Source of the DNA: Gammaproteobacteria bacterium
Lineage (GTDB): Bacteria > Pseudomonadota > Gammaproteobacteria > Steroidobacterales > Steroidobacteraceae
NCBI GenBank assembly: GCA_021323735.1
Contig: JAJPKM010000025.1
Coordinates: forward strand, 84,805-148,804
DNA length: 64,000 nucleotides
Reading direction: 5' to 3'
Position numbers and translations under genes: made by a program. This document shows, piece after piece, positions 53,648 through 62,029 of this stretch. How positions within the stretch are numbered: the first letter of the stretch is position 1; each line of letters starts with the position of its first letter. The notes under the pieces are model-generated. The model ran no database searches and had not been told where the DNA came from. It saw only the letters and a list, made by a program, of their open reading frames with translations.

Positions 53648-53795
53648 TCGAAGTGCTTGCCGGCCCAGGGAAGTCGCAAAGCTGATAACCTGGGGCTTCA
53701 ATCTCCTCGGCCATTGCAGCGGGCCTGCGGAGTATTGCCCCTTCATTACAGGTTTACCCATGCATGCATCGCTTTCAGCCCCGCTTTAGTACCCC

Positions 53796-56195
53796 ATGAC
53801 ACGACGCCGATCGACCGGCCCATCGAACGGTTCGCGGCCCAAAGCCAGCGGCGGCACTGCCAAAGGCGCCGGCGATTGGCGCCGCGAGGACCCCAACCTC
53901 GAACTTGAAAAGTCCCGATATTCCGATCCCATTGCGAGCCGCGAATTGCTGCTCAAGCACCTGGGCGAGGCGCCGGAACCGCTTACCGCTGCCCGCCTCG
54001 CCAAGCGCTTAGGGTTGCACACGGATCAGCAGCGCCAAGCCCTGGCCAAACGGCTGGCTGCGATGGTGCGGGACGGTCAGGCCATCGAGGGGCCGAACGG
54101 CTTTGCGACGGCAGGCGAGGGCGAACGGGTCGCCGGCCGGGTGCGGGGCCGCGCCAATGGCGATGTGCTGGTGATCCCGGATGACGGCTCGGCACCCTTG
54201 GTGCTGGCTCGAGTCGACACGGCAACGCTCATGCACAACGACCGGGTCGAGGTGCTCGCGGTCGGCATGAACGAACGCGGTAGGCGTATTGCGCGATTGA
54301 TCCAGCGCACCGGCGATGCCTCCAAGCGCATCGGCGGGGTCTGGCGTGCCGGGCAAAGCCGCGGCCGGGTGGAACCGGAGGATCCTGGCCATTGGTACAC
54401 CGTCGAGGTGTCGATGCGCGATCGGCATGGCGCCAAGGAGGGAGATCAGGTCATCGTCGAGGTCACCAAGCGGCCGCAGGGCGAGACCGCCCCGCAGGGC
54501 CGAATTGTGGAAGTGCTGGAGGACTTGAGCCCGGCCCACCTGGCCGCTCGTTTCGCGATTCTGCGGCATGACCTGCCGCAGGAGTTCCCCCCCGAGGTGC
54601 TCCGCGCCGCGAACCAGCTCGCCCCCGATGTGCTCGCGCAAGACATGCAGGGTCGGGAGGACCTGCGGGATGTGCCGCTGGTCACGATCGATGGCGAGGA
54701 TGCCAAGGACTTCGACGATGCGGTGTACGCCGAGGCGGTGCGCGGCGGCGGTTGGCGGCTCATCGTGGCCATCGCCGACGTCAGCCACTATGTCCGCGTG
54801 GGTACCGCGCTCGATGACGAGGCGCGGGCGCGCGCCACCTCCGTGTACTTCCCGGATCGGGTGATTCCCATGCTGCCGGAGCACCTGTCCAATCATCTGT
54901 GCTCGCTGATGCCGCGCGTACCGCGGCTGGCCTTCGTGTGCGACATGCACGTCAGCAAGCACGGGAAACTCAGCAAGTCTCGATTCTACGAAGCGGTGAT
55001 CATTTCGCATGCGCGGCTCACCTACGCCCAGGCGTGGAGCTACTTGCAGAATCCGCAGGCACATGTCCGCGACGTGGCGCCGGCGGTCGGCGTTTCCTTG
55101 CAAACTCTGTACGCGGTGTATGGGGCGCTGAAGACGGCGCGCGATGCCCGCGGCGCGCTGGATTTCCGTGGCGGCGAGGTCAAGGCGCGCATCGGGGAGC
55201 GCGGCACGATCGAGGGATTCCATGCCGTGATGCGCAACGATGCGCACCGCCTGATCGAGGAGTGCATGATCGCCGCCAATGTGGAAGCGGCGGTGGCGCT
55301 GCGCATCGCGAAAGCCAAAAGCCTGTACCGCGTGCATGGACAGCCCGAGGATAAGCGGGTGACGGAACTGCAGAAGGTCTTGAGTGCGCTGCAGGTGGGG
55401 GCACTCTTCTCGGAGAAACCGACGCCGCGCGAGTTTCGCCAGTTGGTGGAAAGGCTGACCGCACGCCCCGACGGGCTGCTGCTCGAGGGTTTGGTGATTC
55501 GTTCCCTGGCACAGGCGGTGTACCAACAAACCAACATTGGCCACTTCGGTCTTGCGTTGCAGGAGTACGCCCATTTCACTTCGCCCATTAGGCGTTATCC
55601 GGACTTGCTGGTGCATCGAGCGATCAAGGCCGCCGCCGTGCCACAGTCGGCCTCGGGCCATGCCTACTCGACCGCCGAGCTGCAGGTATTGGGTGCGGAA
55701 AGCTCGCAGCGCGAACGGCGCGCCGATGATGCCTCGCGCGATGTCATGGGGTATCTCAAGTGTCTGTACATGCAGCCGCGCATCGGCGAGACATTCGAAG
55801 CGACGATTTCCAGTGCGCTGGAGTTCGGCCTGTTCGTCCAGTTGAAGGACATGCCCATCGATGGGTTGGTGCATATCTCCGCCATCCCCGGCGACTACTG
55901 GGAACTGGAGGATGGCGGCATGGGCTTGGTGGGCCAGCGAACCGGCAGGCGTTGGCAGCTGGGCGATGCGGTGAGGGTGCGCCTGAACCGCGTCGATCTC
56001 ACCCAGCGGCAAATCGACTTCGAACTGGTGGATGCCGACGCCTCCGCCACCCGCGGGACGGTGCGCGCGCTTAGGCGCGGTGCCGAGCACGGCGCGTCGG
56101 GCGCGTCGAAAGCGCGCCGCAATACAGGCCAGAGTCGGTCGCGGCGTGGCGGCGCCAAACGCGGCGGGCGGAGCGGGCGCGGCGGTGGTGGTTGA
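53796..56195 (+). CDS. rnr: Ribonuclease R
   Basis: This 799-residue 3'-5' exoribonuclease degrades structured RNA. It has an N-terminal helix-turn-helix (ASRELLLKHLGEAPEPLTAARLAKRLG) and cold-shock domains near residues 100-250. The RNB domain has the metal-binding motif TIDGEDAKDFDDAVYAE near residue 298. An S1 domain follows near residue 655 (GETFEATISSALEFGLFVQL), with a basic Gly/Arg-rich tail. Both ends are rich in Arg, Lys and Gly. rlmB follows, the usual order. Confidence 0.96.
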   Translation: MTRRRSTGPSNGSRPKASGGTAKGAGDWRREDPNLELEKSRYSDPIASRELLLKHLGEAPEPLTAARLAKRLGLHTDQQRQALAKRLAAMVRDGQAIEGPNGFATAGEGERVAGRVRGRANGDVLVIPDDGSAPLVLARVDTATLMHNDRVEVLAVGMNERGRRIARLIQRTGDASKRIGGVWRAGQSRGRVEPEDPGHWYTVEVSMRDRHGAKEGDQVIVEVTKRPQGETAPQGRIVEVLEDLSPAHLAARFAILRHDLPQEFPPEVLRAANQLAPDVLAQDMQGREDLRDVPLVTIDGEDAKDFDDAVYAEAVRGGGWRLIVAIADVSHYVRVGTALDDEARARATSVYFPDRVIPMLPEHLSNHLCSLMPRVPRLAFVCDMHVSKHGKLSKSRFYEAVIISHARLTYAQAWSYLQNPQAHVRDVAPAVGVSLQTLYAVYGALKTARDARGALDFRGGEVKARIGERGTIEGFHAVMRNDAHRLIEECMIAANVEAAVALRIAKAKSLYRVHGQPEDKRVTELQKVLSALQVGALFSEKPTPREFRQLVERLTARPDGLLLEGLVIRSLAQAVYQQTNIGHFGLALQEYAHFTSPIRRYPDLLVHRAIKAAAVPQSASGHAYSTAELQVLGAESSQRERRADDASRDVMGYLKCLYMQPRIGETFEATISSALEFGLFVQLKDMPIDGLVHISAIPGDYWELEDGGMGLVGQRTGRRWQLGDAVRVRLNRVDLTQRQIDFELVDADASATRGTVRALRRGAEHGASGASKARRNTGQSRSRRGGAKRGGRSGRGGGG

Positions 56196-56200
56196 GTTGA

Positions 56201-56242
56201 GGCGGCCGTGGCTGAGTTGAGGCGTGGCGGCCGTGGCTGAGT
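56201..56242 (+). repeat. 17-bp direct repeat at the rnr/rlmB junction
   Basis: GGCGGCCGTGGCTGAGT occurs at 56201-56217 and 56226-56242, period 25. It lies between the rnr stop and the rlmB start and duplicates a GTG with its context; only the second GTG (56233) is in the rlmB frame. It makes the exact rlmB start ambiguous. Confidence 0.75.
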
Positions 56243-56994
56243 CTAAACGCAGCTGGGTTTATGGCGTGCACGCCGTCAATGCCGCACTGGAAAGGGCGCC
56301 TGAACGGGTACTGGAATTGTGGATCGTGGGCGCACGCGATGATGCGCGCATCCGTGATCTGACGGCGCGCGCGGCGCAGGTGGGCGTGCATGTGCATGCG
56401 GCCTCGCCCGAGGCACTTTCCAAGTTGGTCGGCGAGGTAGCTCACCAGGGCGTGGTGGCGGCCATGCGCCCCTTGAAGGCCTGGGATGAGCATGACCTCA
56501 CGGAGGGCTTGGGCAGGCTGACCGTGGACCCTTTGCTGCTGATCCTCGATGGGGTCACCGACCCGCATAATCTGGGTGCCTGTCTGCGGACGGCCGACGC
56601 GGCCGGGGCTCACGCCGTGGTCATCCCGAAGGATCGGGCCGCCGCCGTCGACGGGGTGGTGCGCAAGGTGGCGGCCGGTGCGGCGGAATTCATTCCCGTC
56701 GCCAGCGTGACCAATCTCGCACGGACCCTAGGCGTGCTCAAGGAGCGCGGTATTTGGGTGGTTGGTACCGACGGCGAGGCCGACAAGGCCATATACGCCA
56801 CTGATTTGAAGCGTCCCTTAGGCCTGGTATTGGGGTCTGAGGGCAGCGGCATGCGCCGTCTGACCAAGGAGGCATGCGATTTCCTGGTGCGAATTCCCAT
56901 GGCCGGGCACATGCCGTCCCTGAATGTCTCGGTCGCGGCGGGAATCGCGCTATTCGAGGCCTTGCGCCAGCGGGTTGACCAAAACTCCCATTAA
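56224..56994 (+). CDS. rlmB: 23S rRNA 2'-O-methyltransferase RlmB (Gm2251)
   Basis: This 256-residue SPOUT-class methyltransferase has the substrate-binding N-domain VYGVHAVNAALERAPERVLELW. SpoU motif 1 is DPHNLGACLRTADAAGAHAVV near residue 117; motifs 2 and 3 are LVLGSEGSGMRRL and IPMAGHMPSLNVSVAAGIALFE near the end. The start is GTG at 56224 or GTG at 56233 (three codons later); no ATG is near. The end of the gene contains the minus-35 of the rpsF promoter. Confidence 0.94.
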   Translation: MAAVAESKRSWVYGVHAVNAALERAPERVLELWIVGARDDARIRDLTARAAQVGVHVHAASPEALSKLVGEVAHQGVVAAMRPLKAWDEHDLTEGLGRLTVDPLLLILDGVTDPHNLGACLRTADAAGAHAVVIPKDRAAAVDGVVRKVAAGAAEFIPVASVTNLARTLGVLKERGIWVVGTDGEADKAIYATDLKRPLGLVLGSEGSGMRRLTKEACDFLVRIPMAGHMPSLNVSVAAGIALFEALRQRVDQNSH

Positions 56995-57003
56995 ACGTAT
57001 CCT
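56975..57003 (+). promoter_or_regulatory. Promoter of the rpsF-rpsR-rplI operon
   Basis: TTGACC at 56975-56980, spacer of 17 bases, TATCCT at 56998-57003. The minus-35 lies inside the last codons of rlmB. The predicted leader of about 75 bases contains the short stem CCGG-GCAG-CCGG near 57018 and ends with GGGAGA before the ATG. S6:S18 feedback regulation is known through leader RNA in other bacteria; I cannot confirm the required fold here. Confidence 0.72.
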
Positions 57004-57084
57004 TCGCGCTCTTTTTGCCGGGCAGCCGGTTTCGCTCCTTGCCTCACCGCTCGCAACGGGAGGCTTAAACCTTAGGGAGATACA

Positions 57085-57477
57085 ATGCGGCATTATGAAA
57101 TCGTGCTTCTGGTTCATCCGGACCAGAGCGAGCAAGTTCCTGCGATGGTCGATCGCTACAAGGGCATGATCAGTGCCGGTGGCGGCTCGGTGCATCGGTT
57201 CGAGGATTGGGGCCGGCGCCAGCTGACTTTCCCGATTTCCAAGGTGCACAAGGCGCACTACATCCTGTTGAACATCGAATGCGATCAAAAGACGCTCGCC
57301 GAACTCACCGGTTCCTTCCGGTTCAGCGACGCGGTGCTGCGCAGTCTGGTGGTCAAGATGGACGAAGCGGTTACCGAGGCCTCGCCGATGGCGCGCGCTC
57401 CGGACGAGAACGCCCGCCGCCACGATGACTTCGGCGACGATGGCGATGACGATGACATGCCCATGGGCATGCGGTAA
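57085..57477 (+). CDS. rpsF: 30S ribosomal protein bS6
   Basis: This 130-residue protein starts [29 protein letters not shown], with [19 protein letters not shown] and [11 protein letters not shown] as in S6. The C-terminal tail is long and strongly acidic ([17 protein letters not shown]), a feature that in some bacteria is modified by glutamate ligation. The ribosome-binding site is GGGAGA. rpsR follows after 11 bases. Confidence 0.97.
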   Translation: MRHYEIVLLVHPDQSEQVPAMVDRYKGMISAGGGSVHRFEDWGRRQLTFPISKVHKAHYILLNIECDQKTLAELTGSFRFSDAVLRSLVVKMDEAVTEASPMARAPDENARRHDDFGDDGDDDDMPMGMR

Positions 57478-57488
57478 AGGAGAGCAAC

Positions 57489-57713
57489 ATGGCACGTTTT
57501 TTCCGTCGCAAGAAGTTCTGCCGATTCACGGCCGATGATGTCAAGCAGATCGACTACAAGGATCTGGCCACGCTCAAGAGCTACATCACGGAAACCGGCA
57601 AGATTGTGCCGAGCCGGATCACGGGCACGCGCGCGCATTACCAGCGTCAGCTGCAGCTCGCTATTCGCCGCGCACGGTTCCTGGCTTTGCTGCCCTACAC
57701 AGATCAGCACTGA
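57489..57713 (+). CDS. rpsR: 30S ribosomal protein bS18
   Basis: This 74-residue protein contains [22 protein letters not shown] and [31 protein letters not shown], the full S18 pattern. It pairs with S6 in the small subunit. The start is preceded by AAAGGAGAG, 7 bases from the ATG. Confidence 0.98.
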   Translation: MARFFRRKKFCRFTADDVKQIDYKDLATLKSYITETGKIVPSRITGTRAHYQRQLQLAIRRARFLALLPYTDQH

Positions 57714-57723
57714 GGCGAGGCAC

Positions 57724-58173
57724 ATGGACATCATATTGTTGCAGAAGGTCGCGAACTTAGGTTCGATCGGCGATCGCGTGAAGGTCAAGTCCGGTTACGC
57801 GCGAAACTTCCTGGTTCCCACCGGACGCGCCACCATGGCAACGCCGGCGAATATCGCCAAGTTCGAAGCGCAGCGGCACGTACTGGAAGCCAAGGCAGGC
57901 GAGGAGCTGGCCGCGGCCCAGGCGCGCGCGCTGAAGTTCGAGAACTTCAAGCTGGAACTTCGGGCCAAAGCCGGCACCGAGGGCAAACTCTTCGGCTCGA
58001 TCGGCACCGCCGATATCGCCGAAGCGGCCGTCAAGGCTGGCCAGCCCATCAGCCGCAGTGAAGTGCGCATGCCGACGGGTCCGATTCGCGTCACGGGCGA
58101 GCATCAGGTCCAGCTGCATCTGCACACCGACGTCGATGTGACCTTGTTGGTCACCATCATCGCCGAAGAGTAG
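57724..58173 (+). CDS. rplI: 50S ribosomal protein bL9
   Basis: This 149-residue protein starts MDIILLQKVANLGSIGDRVKVKSGYARNFL with the N-terminal globular domain. A central helix (EAKAGEELAAAQARALKFE) joins it to the C-terminal domain ending VTLLVTIIAEE. The ATG at 57724 is 10 bases past the rpsR stop; the longer frame is an rpsR shadow. Confidence 0.97.
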   Translation: MDIILLQKVANLGSIGDRVKVKSGYARNFLVPTGRATMATPANIAKFEAQRHVLEAKAGEELAAAQARALKFENFKLELRAKAGTEGKLFGSIGTADIAEAAVKAGQPISRSEVRMPTGPIRVTGEHQVQLHLHTDVDVTLLVTIIAEE

Positions 58174-58241
58174 CGCTGAAGGAAAGCTCGACAGAATCGC
58201 TGCTGCGAGGAATACTGAGGCAGTTTTCTCCGGGGTAGCGC

Positions 58242-60896
58242 ATGTCCGCTCGCGTCATCGATCGAACCTTGGGGCCGGGCGATGGCCTGCGTCTGCCGCC
58301 GCATTCCATCGAGGCTGAGCAATCCGTCCTCGGCGGTTTGATGCTCGACGCGGCAGCCTGGGACCAAATCGCCGATCGGGTCGTTGCCGAGGATTTTTAT
58401 CGCAACGATCACCGATTGATCTTCGAGGCCGCGGCGATCTTGATCGAGCGCAGCCAACCCTGTGATGCCGTGACCTTGTCCGGCCATCTGGAAAGCCAGG
58501 GGCTGCTCGACCAGGTCGGTGGCCTGTCTTATTTGGGATCACTGGCGCGCGACACGCCCACCACCGCCAACATTCGAGCGTACGCCGATATCGTGCGCGA
58601 GCGGTCGGTGCTGCGGCAGCTGATCAGTGCGGGCAATCTGATCGTGGGTTCCGCCTTGCAGCCCGAAGGCCGCGAGGCGCGCGAAATCGTCGATGAGGCC
58701 GAGCGCGCGGTGTTCGAGATCGCGGAGCGCGGCTCGCGCGGCAAGGTAGGCTTCAGAACCGTCAAGAGCATCCTGCCGGATGTGGTCAACCGCATCGATG
58801 AGCTGTATCACTCCGACGGTACCATGACCGGCATATCGACCGGATTCAAGAAGCTCGACGAAATGACCTCCGGCCTGCAGCCGGGTGACCTGATCATCAT
58901 CGCCGGGCGCCCTTCGATGGGCAAAACCACGCTCGCCGTGAACATTGCCGAAAACGCGGCGCTCGGTTCGAATAAATCGGCGGCAATTTTCAGCATGGAA
59001 ATGTCGGCGGAGTCGCTCACGCTGCGCATGATTTCCTCTCTCGGGCGCATCAATCAAACTGCGCTGCGCTCGGGTAAATTGGAAGAGCAGGATTGGCCGC
59101 GGATCGACTCTGCGATGACGCAGTTGGGCAACGCGAAGATTTTCGTGGACGAGACGCCGGGACTGACGCCGACGGAAATCCGCGCGCGGGCGCGGCGCCT
59201 GAAGCGCGAGCGCGGACTAGACCTCATCGTGGTTGATTATCTGCAGCTCATGCAGGTCGCCGGTACCAAGGAGAATCGCGCGACTGAGATCTCCGAGATC
59301 TCTCGGTCCCTCAAGGCGCTCGCCAAGGAGTTAAAAGTACCCGTCATCGCGCTGTCGCAGTTGAACCGCGGTGTCGAGCAGCGCGTGGAGAAGAAGCCGG
59401 TGATGTCGGATCTGCGCGAATGCGTGACCGGCGAAACGCTGGTGTGTCTCGCCGATGGACGGCGGGTCCCCATCCGCGATCTGGTCGGACAGACTCCCGA
59501 AGTCTGGGCGATGAGCGAGGATCAAAAGATCATCAAGGCCCAAAGCGATCTGGTCTGGTCGAAGGGCGTACGCCAGGTCTTCCGAGTGTCGCTGGCCAGC
59601 GGCCGTTCGCTACGGGCGACGGCTAACCATCGGGTATTCACGGGGGATGGTTGGCGGACGGTGAGCGAGCTCACGATGGGATCTCGCGTGGCGATCGGCC
59701 GTCAGTTTCCAAAGGTGGCGGACCCGGTGGTTTGGTCGGACGCGCAGATTTGCCTGCTCGGCCATTTAGTGGGTGATGGCAGTTATCTTAAAAATCGGCC
59801 GTTGCGTTACACGACGGCGTCGGAAGCCAACAGTAAGTTGGTGACGGAGTGTGCCATTGCGCTTGGAAGCACCGTGACGCGTCACGCGGGCCGGGGCAAT
59901 TGGCACCAGCTTGTCATTGCCGGCAATGGCAACCGCTGGCACCACACCGGCGTCAATGCGTGGTTGAGGGGCCTCGGTATTTACGATCAACGTTCGCATC
60001 AAAAGCATTTGCCGCCCGAAGTGTTTCAACTGAGTGACGCGCAGATAGGACTATTGCTGAAGCATCTTTGGGCCACCGATGGCTGCATCCATGTGCGTCC
60101 AGCTCGGCAGCGCGGTGGTTCGCGGGTGTATTTCAGTACCTGTAGCGAAAGACTTGCGAAGGAAGTTGCTTCCCTCTTGCTGCGCTTGGGCATCGTGTCG
60201 CGTGTGAGTCAGGTGCGGCAACGGATCGGAAGGCATGTCTACACAGTTGACGTCAGCGGCTCCGAGCAACAAGCCCTATTTTTGGAGAGAGTTGGAGCGT
60301 TCGGACCGCGCGAGGCTGTCGCGAAAGCTCTGGCTGCGAAAATCTCCGGTATTCGATCGAATCCAAACGTAGATACGCTGCCTCAACAATTATTCACTGC
60401 AATACAAACGATGATGAGCGCGCAAGGCATAAGCGGGAAAAAGATGGCTGCGATGCGTGGGACAGCCTATGGGGGAGTAAGTCATTTTCGATTCTCTCCA
60501 TCCCGATCGACGCTTAATTCATACGCCGATCTGCTCAATAGCGACTCCTTGAGGATTTGGTCGAACTCGCATCTGTTCTGGGACCGCGTCGTTGCCGTTG
60601 GGCTCGAAGGTGCGGAAGAAGTTTTCGATATGACGGTGCCTGGTCCGTCGAGTTGGCTGGCCGACGGCATCGTGAGTCATAATTCGGGCGCGATTGAACA
60701 GGATAGCGACTTGATCCTCCTGATCTACCGCGAAGAAGTGTACGAGCCGAACACCACTCGCAAGGGCATCGCCGACATCATCATCGCGAAGCAACGCAAC
60801 GGCCCGACCGGCGATGTGCAGCTGACGTTCCTGGGCCAGTACACCAAGTTCGAGAACTACGCGCCGGAGTCGTACGCCGAGGGCGTGTTTAGGTGA
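58242..60896 (+). CDS. dnaB: Replicative DNA helicase DnaB, interrupted by an intein
   Basis: This 884-residue precursor would yield a 463-residue DnaB after splicing, the normal length. The N-terminal domain starts RLPPHSIEAEQSVLGGLMLD. Walker A is AGRPSMGKTTLAVNIAENA near residue 223, and Walker B VVDYLQLM is near residue 330. The host sequence KKPVMSDLRE is broken after residue 393 and resumes SGAIEQDSDLILLIYREEVY at residue 815. The hexameric helicase opens the fork, so splicing must be efficient for the cell to live. alr overlaps the stop by GTGA. Confidence 0.97.
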   Translation: MSARVIDRTLGPGDGLRLPPHSIEAEQSVLGGLMLDAAAWDQIADRVVAEDFYRNDHRLIFEAAAILIERSQPCDAVTLSGHLESQGLLDQVGGLSYLGSLARDTPTTANIRAYADIVRERSVLRQLISAGNLIVGSALQPEGREAREIVDEAERAVFEIAERGSRGKVGFRTVKSILPDVVNRIDELYHSDGTMTGISTGFKKLDEMTSGLQPGDLIIIAGRPSMGKTTLAVNIAENAALGSNKSAAIFSMEMSAESLTLRMISSLGRINQTALRSGKLEEQDWPRIDSAMTQLGNAKIFVDETPGLTPTEIRARARRLKRERGLDLIVVDYLQLMQVAGTKENRATEISEISRSLKALAKELKVPVIALSQLNRGVEQRVEKKPVMSDLRECVTGETLVCLADGRRVPIRDLVGQTPEVWAMSEDQKIIKAQSDLVWSKGVRQVFRVSLASGRSLRATANHRVFTGDGWRTVSELTMGSRVAIGRQFPKVADPVVWSDAQICLLGHLVGDGSYLKNRPLRYTTASEANSKLVTECAIALGSTVTRHAGRGNWHQLVIAGNGNRWHHTGVNAWLRGLGIYDQRSHQKHLPPEVFQLSDAQIGLLLKHLWATDGCIHVRPARQRGGSRVYFSTCSERLAKEVASLLLRLGIVSRVSQVRQRIGRHVYTVDVSGSEQQALFLERVGAFGPREAVAKALAAKISGIRSNPNVDTLPQQLFTAIQTMMSAQGISGKKMAAMRGTAYGGVSHFRFSPSRSTLNSYADLLNSDSLRIWSNSHLFWDRVVAVGLEGAEEVFDMTVPGPSSWLADGIVSHNSGAIEQDSDLILLIYREEVYEPNTTRKGIADIIIAKQRNGPTGDVQLTFLGQYTKFENYAPESYAEGVFR
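59421..60683 (+). mobile_element. DnaB intein with LAGLIDADG homing endonuclease
   Basis: The intein is 421 residues, DnaB precursor residues 394-814. It begins with Cys (CVTGETLVCLADGRRVPIRDL), has block B ATANHRVFTGDGW, and ends EEVFDMTVPGPSSWLADG then IVSHN. The first extein residue is Ser815, so all residues needed for splicing are present. Between the splicing halves are both endonuclease motifs, LLGHLVGDGSYL near residue 510 and LLKHLWATDGCIHV near residue 610, each with its Asp. From memory it resembles the Rhodothermus marinus DnaB intein. Bases 60340-60560 are visibly more AT-rich than the host gene. Confidence 0.96.
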
Positions 60897-61972
60897 CACC
60901 CCTGGCTGGCGTGACCATCGACACGGCCGCGCTCCGACACAATCTGCAAGTCATTCGTCGTCTGGCGCCCAAATCGCGGGTCATGGCGGTGATCAAGGCC
61001 AATGCCTACGGGCATGGACTCGTCGGCGCGGCGCGCGCGCTGAGCACGACGGATGCGCTGGGGGTCGCACGCATCGACGAAGGACTCGCTTTGCGCGCGG
61101 CTGGAGTCGAAACACCCATCGTGCTTCTCGATGGCGTGCTGGACCTCGAGCAACTCAACGCCGCCGCGGCCGCGCATTTTCATCTGGTGGTGCACAACCC
61201 TGAGCAAGTCGACATGCTCGGTGCGGCGCCTCCCGATGTCCGACTCGAAGTCTGGCTCAAGCTCGACAGCGGCATGAATCGCCTAGGGTTCAAGGGCGAG
61301 GCTTTCCACGCGGCCCACGCTGCGCTGAGCCGGGCAGCGGCGGTGAAGTCACCCGTTCATCTGATGACGCACCTGGCCTCCGCCGATATGCCGGAATTAC
61401 CCACCACGGCCGAGCAGTTGCTGGAGTTTGCCGCCGCGACGCGGGGGCTGCCGGGAGAGCGAAGTGTGGCAAGCTCGGCCGCACTGATCGGCTTTCCGAA
61501 TGCGCAAGCCGATTGGGTGCGGCCGGGGCTGTTGCTGTACGGCGCATCACCGTTTCGAGGCTCCACCGGCGCCGATCACGGGCTGCGGCCGGTGATGACC
61601 TTGAGTTCCCGCATCATTGCCGTCAAAGACCTGGTGGCTGGGGATCAGGTGGGCTACGGCGGCGACTGGACCGCGACCCGCCCCACGCGCCTGGCGATCG
61701 CAGCCATCGGCTACGGAGACGGATATCCCCGTAGCGCCGCGTCAGGTACACCGGTTCTGGTGAATGGCGAACATGCCGCCCTGGCCGGCCGGGTTTCGAT
61801 GGACATGATGGCCATTGACGTGACGGATGTTCAGCGCCTCCCTAAAGTGGGTGACCCGGTGGTGCTTTGGGGTGAGGGCCTTCCGGTAGAGGAGGTCGCG
61901 ATTTGGGCCGATACCATTCCCTACACCTTACTCTGCGGGATCAGCCAGCGCGTGACGACGAACTGGGTGTAG
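60893..61972 (+). CDS. alr: Alanine racemase
   Basis: This 359-residue PLP enzyme makes D-alanine for peptidoglycan. The lysine that holds PLP is in VMAVIKANAYGHGL near residue 34. The catalytic Tyr is in QVGYGGDWTA near residue 257, with AAIGYGDGYPR and GRVSMDMMAID after it. The start is GTG at 60893, overlapping the dnaB stop. A T-rich stretch (TTTTTATTTTTG, 61986-61997) follows the stop but has no clear stem before it. Confidence 0.96.
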   Translation: MTPLAGVTIDTAALRHNLQVIRRLAPKSRVMAVIKANAYGHGLVGAARALSTTDALGVARIDEGLALRAAGVETPIVLLDGVLDLEQLNAAAAAHFHLVVHNPEQVDMLGAAPPDVRLEVWLKLDSGMNRLGFKGEAFHAAHAALSRAAAVKSPVHLMTHLASADMPELPTTAEQLLEFAAATRGLPGERSVASSAALIGFPNAQADWVRPGLLLYGASPFRGSTGADHGLRPVMTLSSRIIAVKDLVAGDQVGYGGDWTATRPTRLAIAAIGYGDGYPRSAASGTPVLVNGEHAALAGRVSMDMMAIDVTDVQRLPKVGDPVVLWGEGLPVEEVAIWADTIPYTLLCGISQRVTTNWV

Positions 61973-62029
61973 CGGCTTCTGGCAGTTTTTATTTTTGACG
62001 GGGGTGCGGTTGCATTGCAGAATTGCACC

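Noticed and set aside
54009..56090. 693-codon minus-strand open frame
   Set aside because: It is antisense to rnr; GC-rich codon use leaves long stop-free shadows on the other strand.
61986..61997. Intrinsic terminator after alr
   Set aside because: A T-rich tract is present, but I found no convincing GC-rich stem directly before it.
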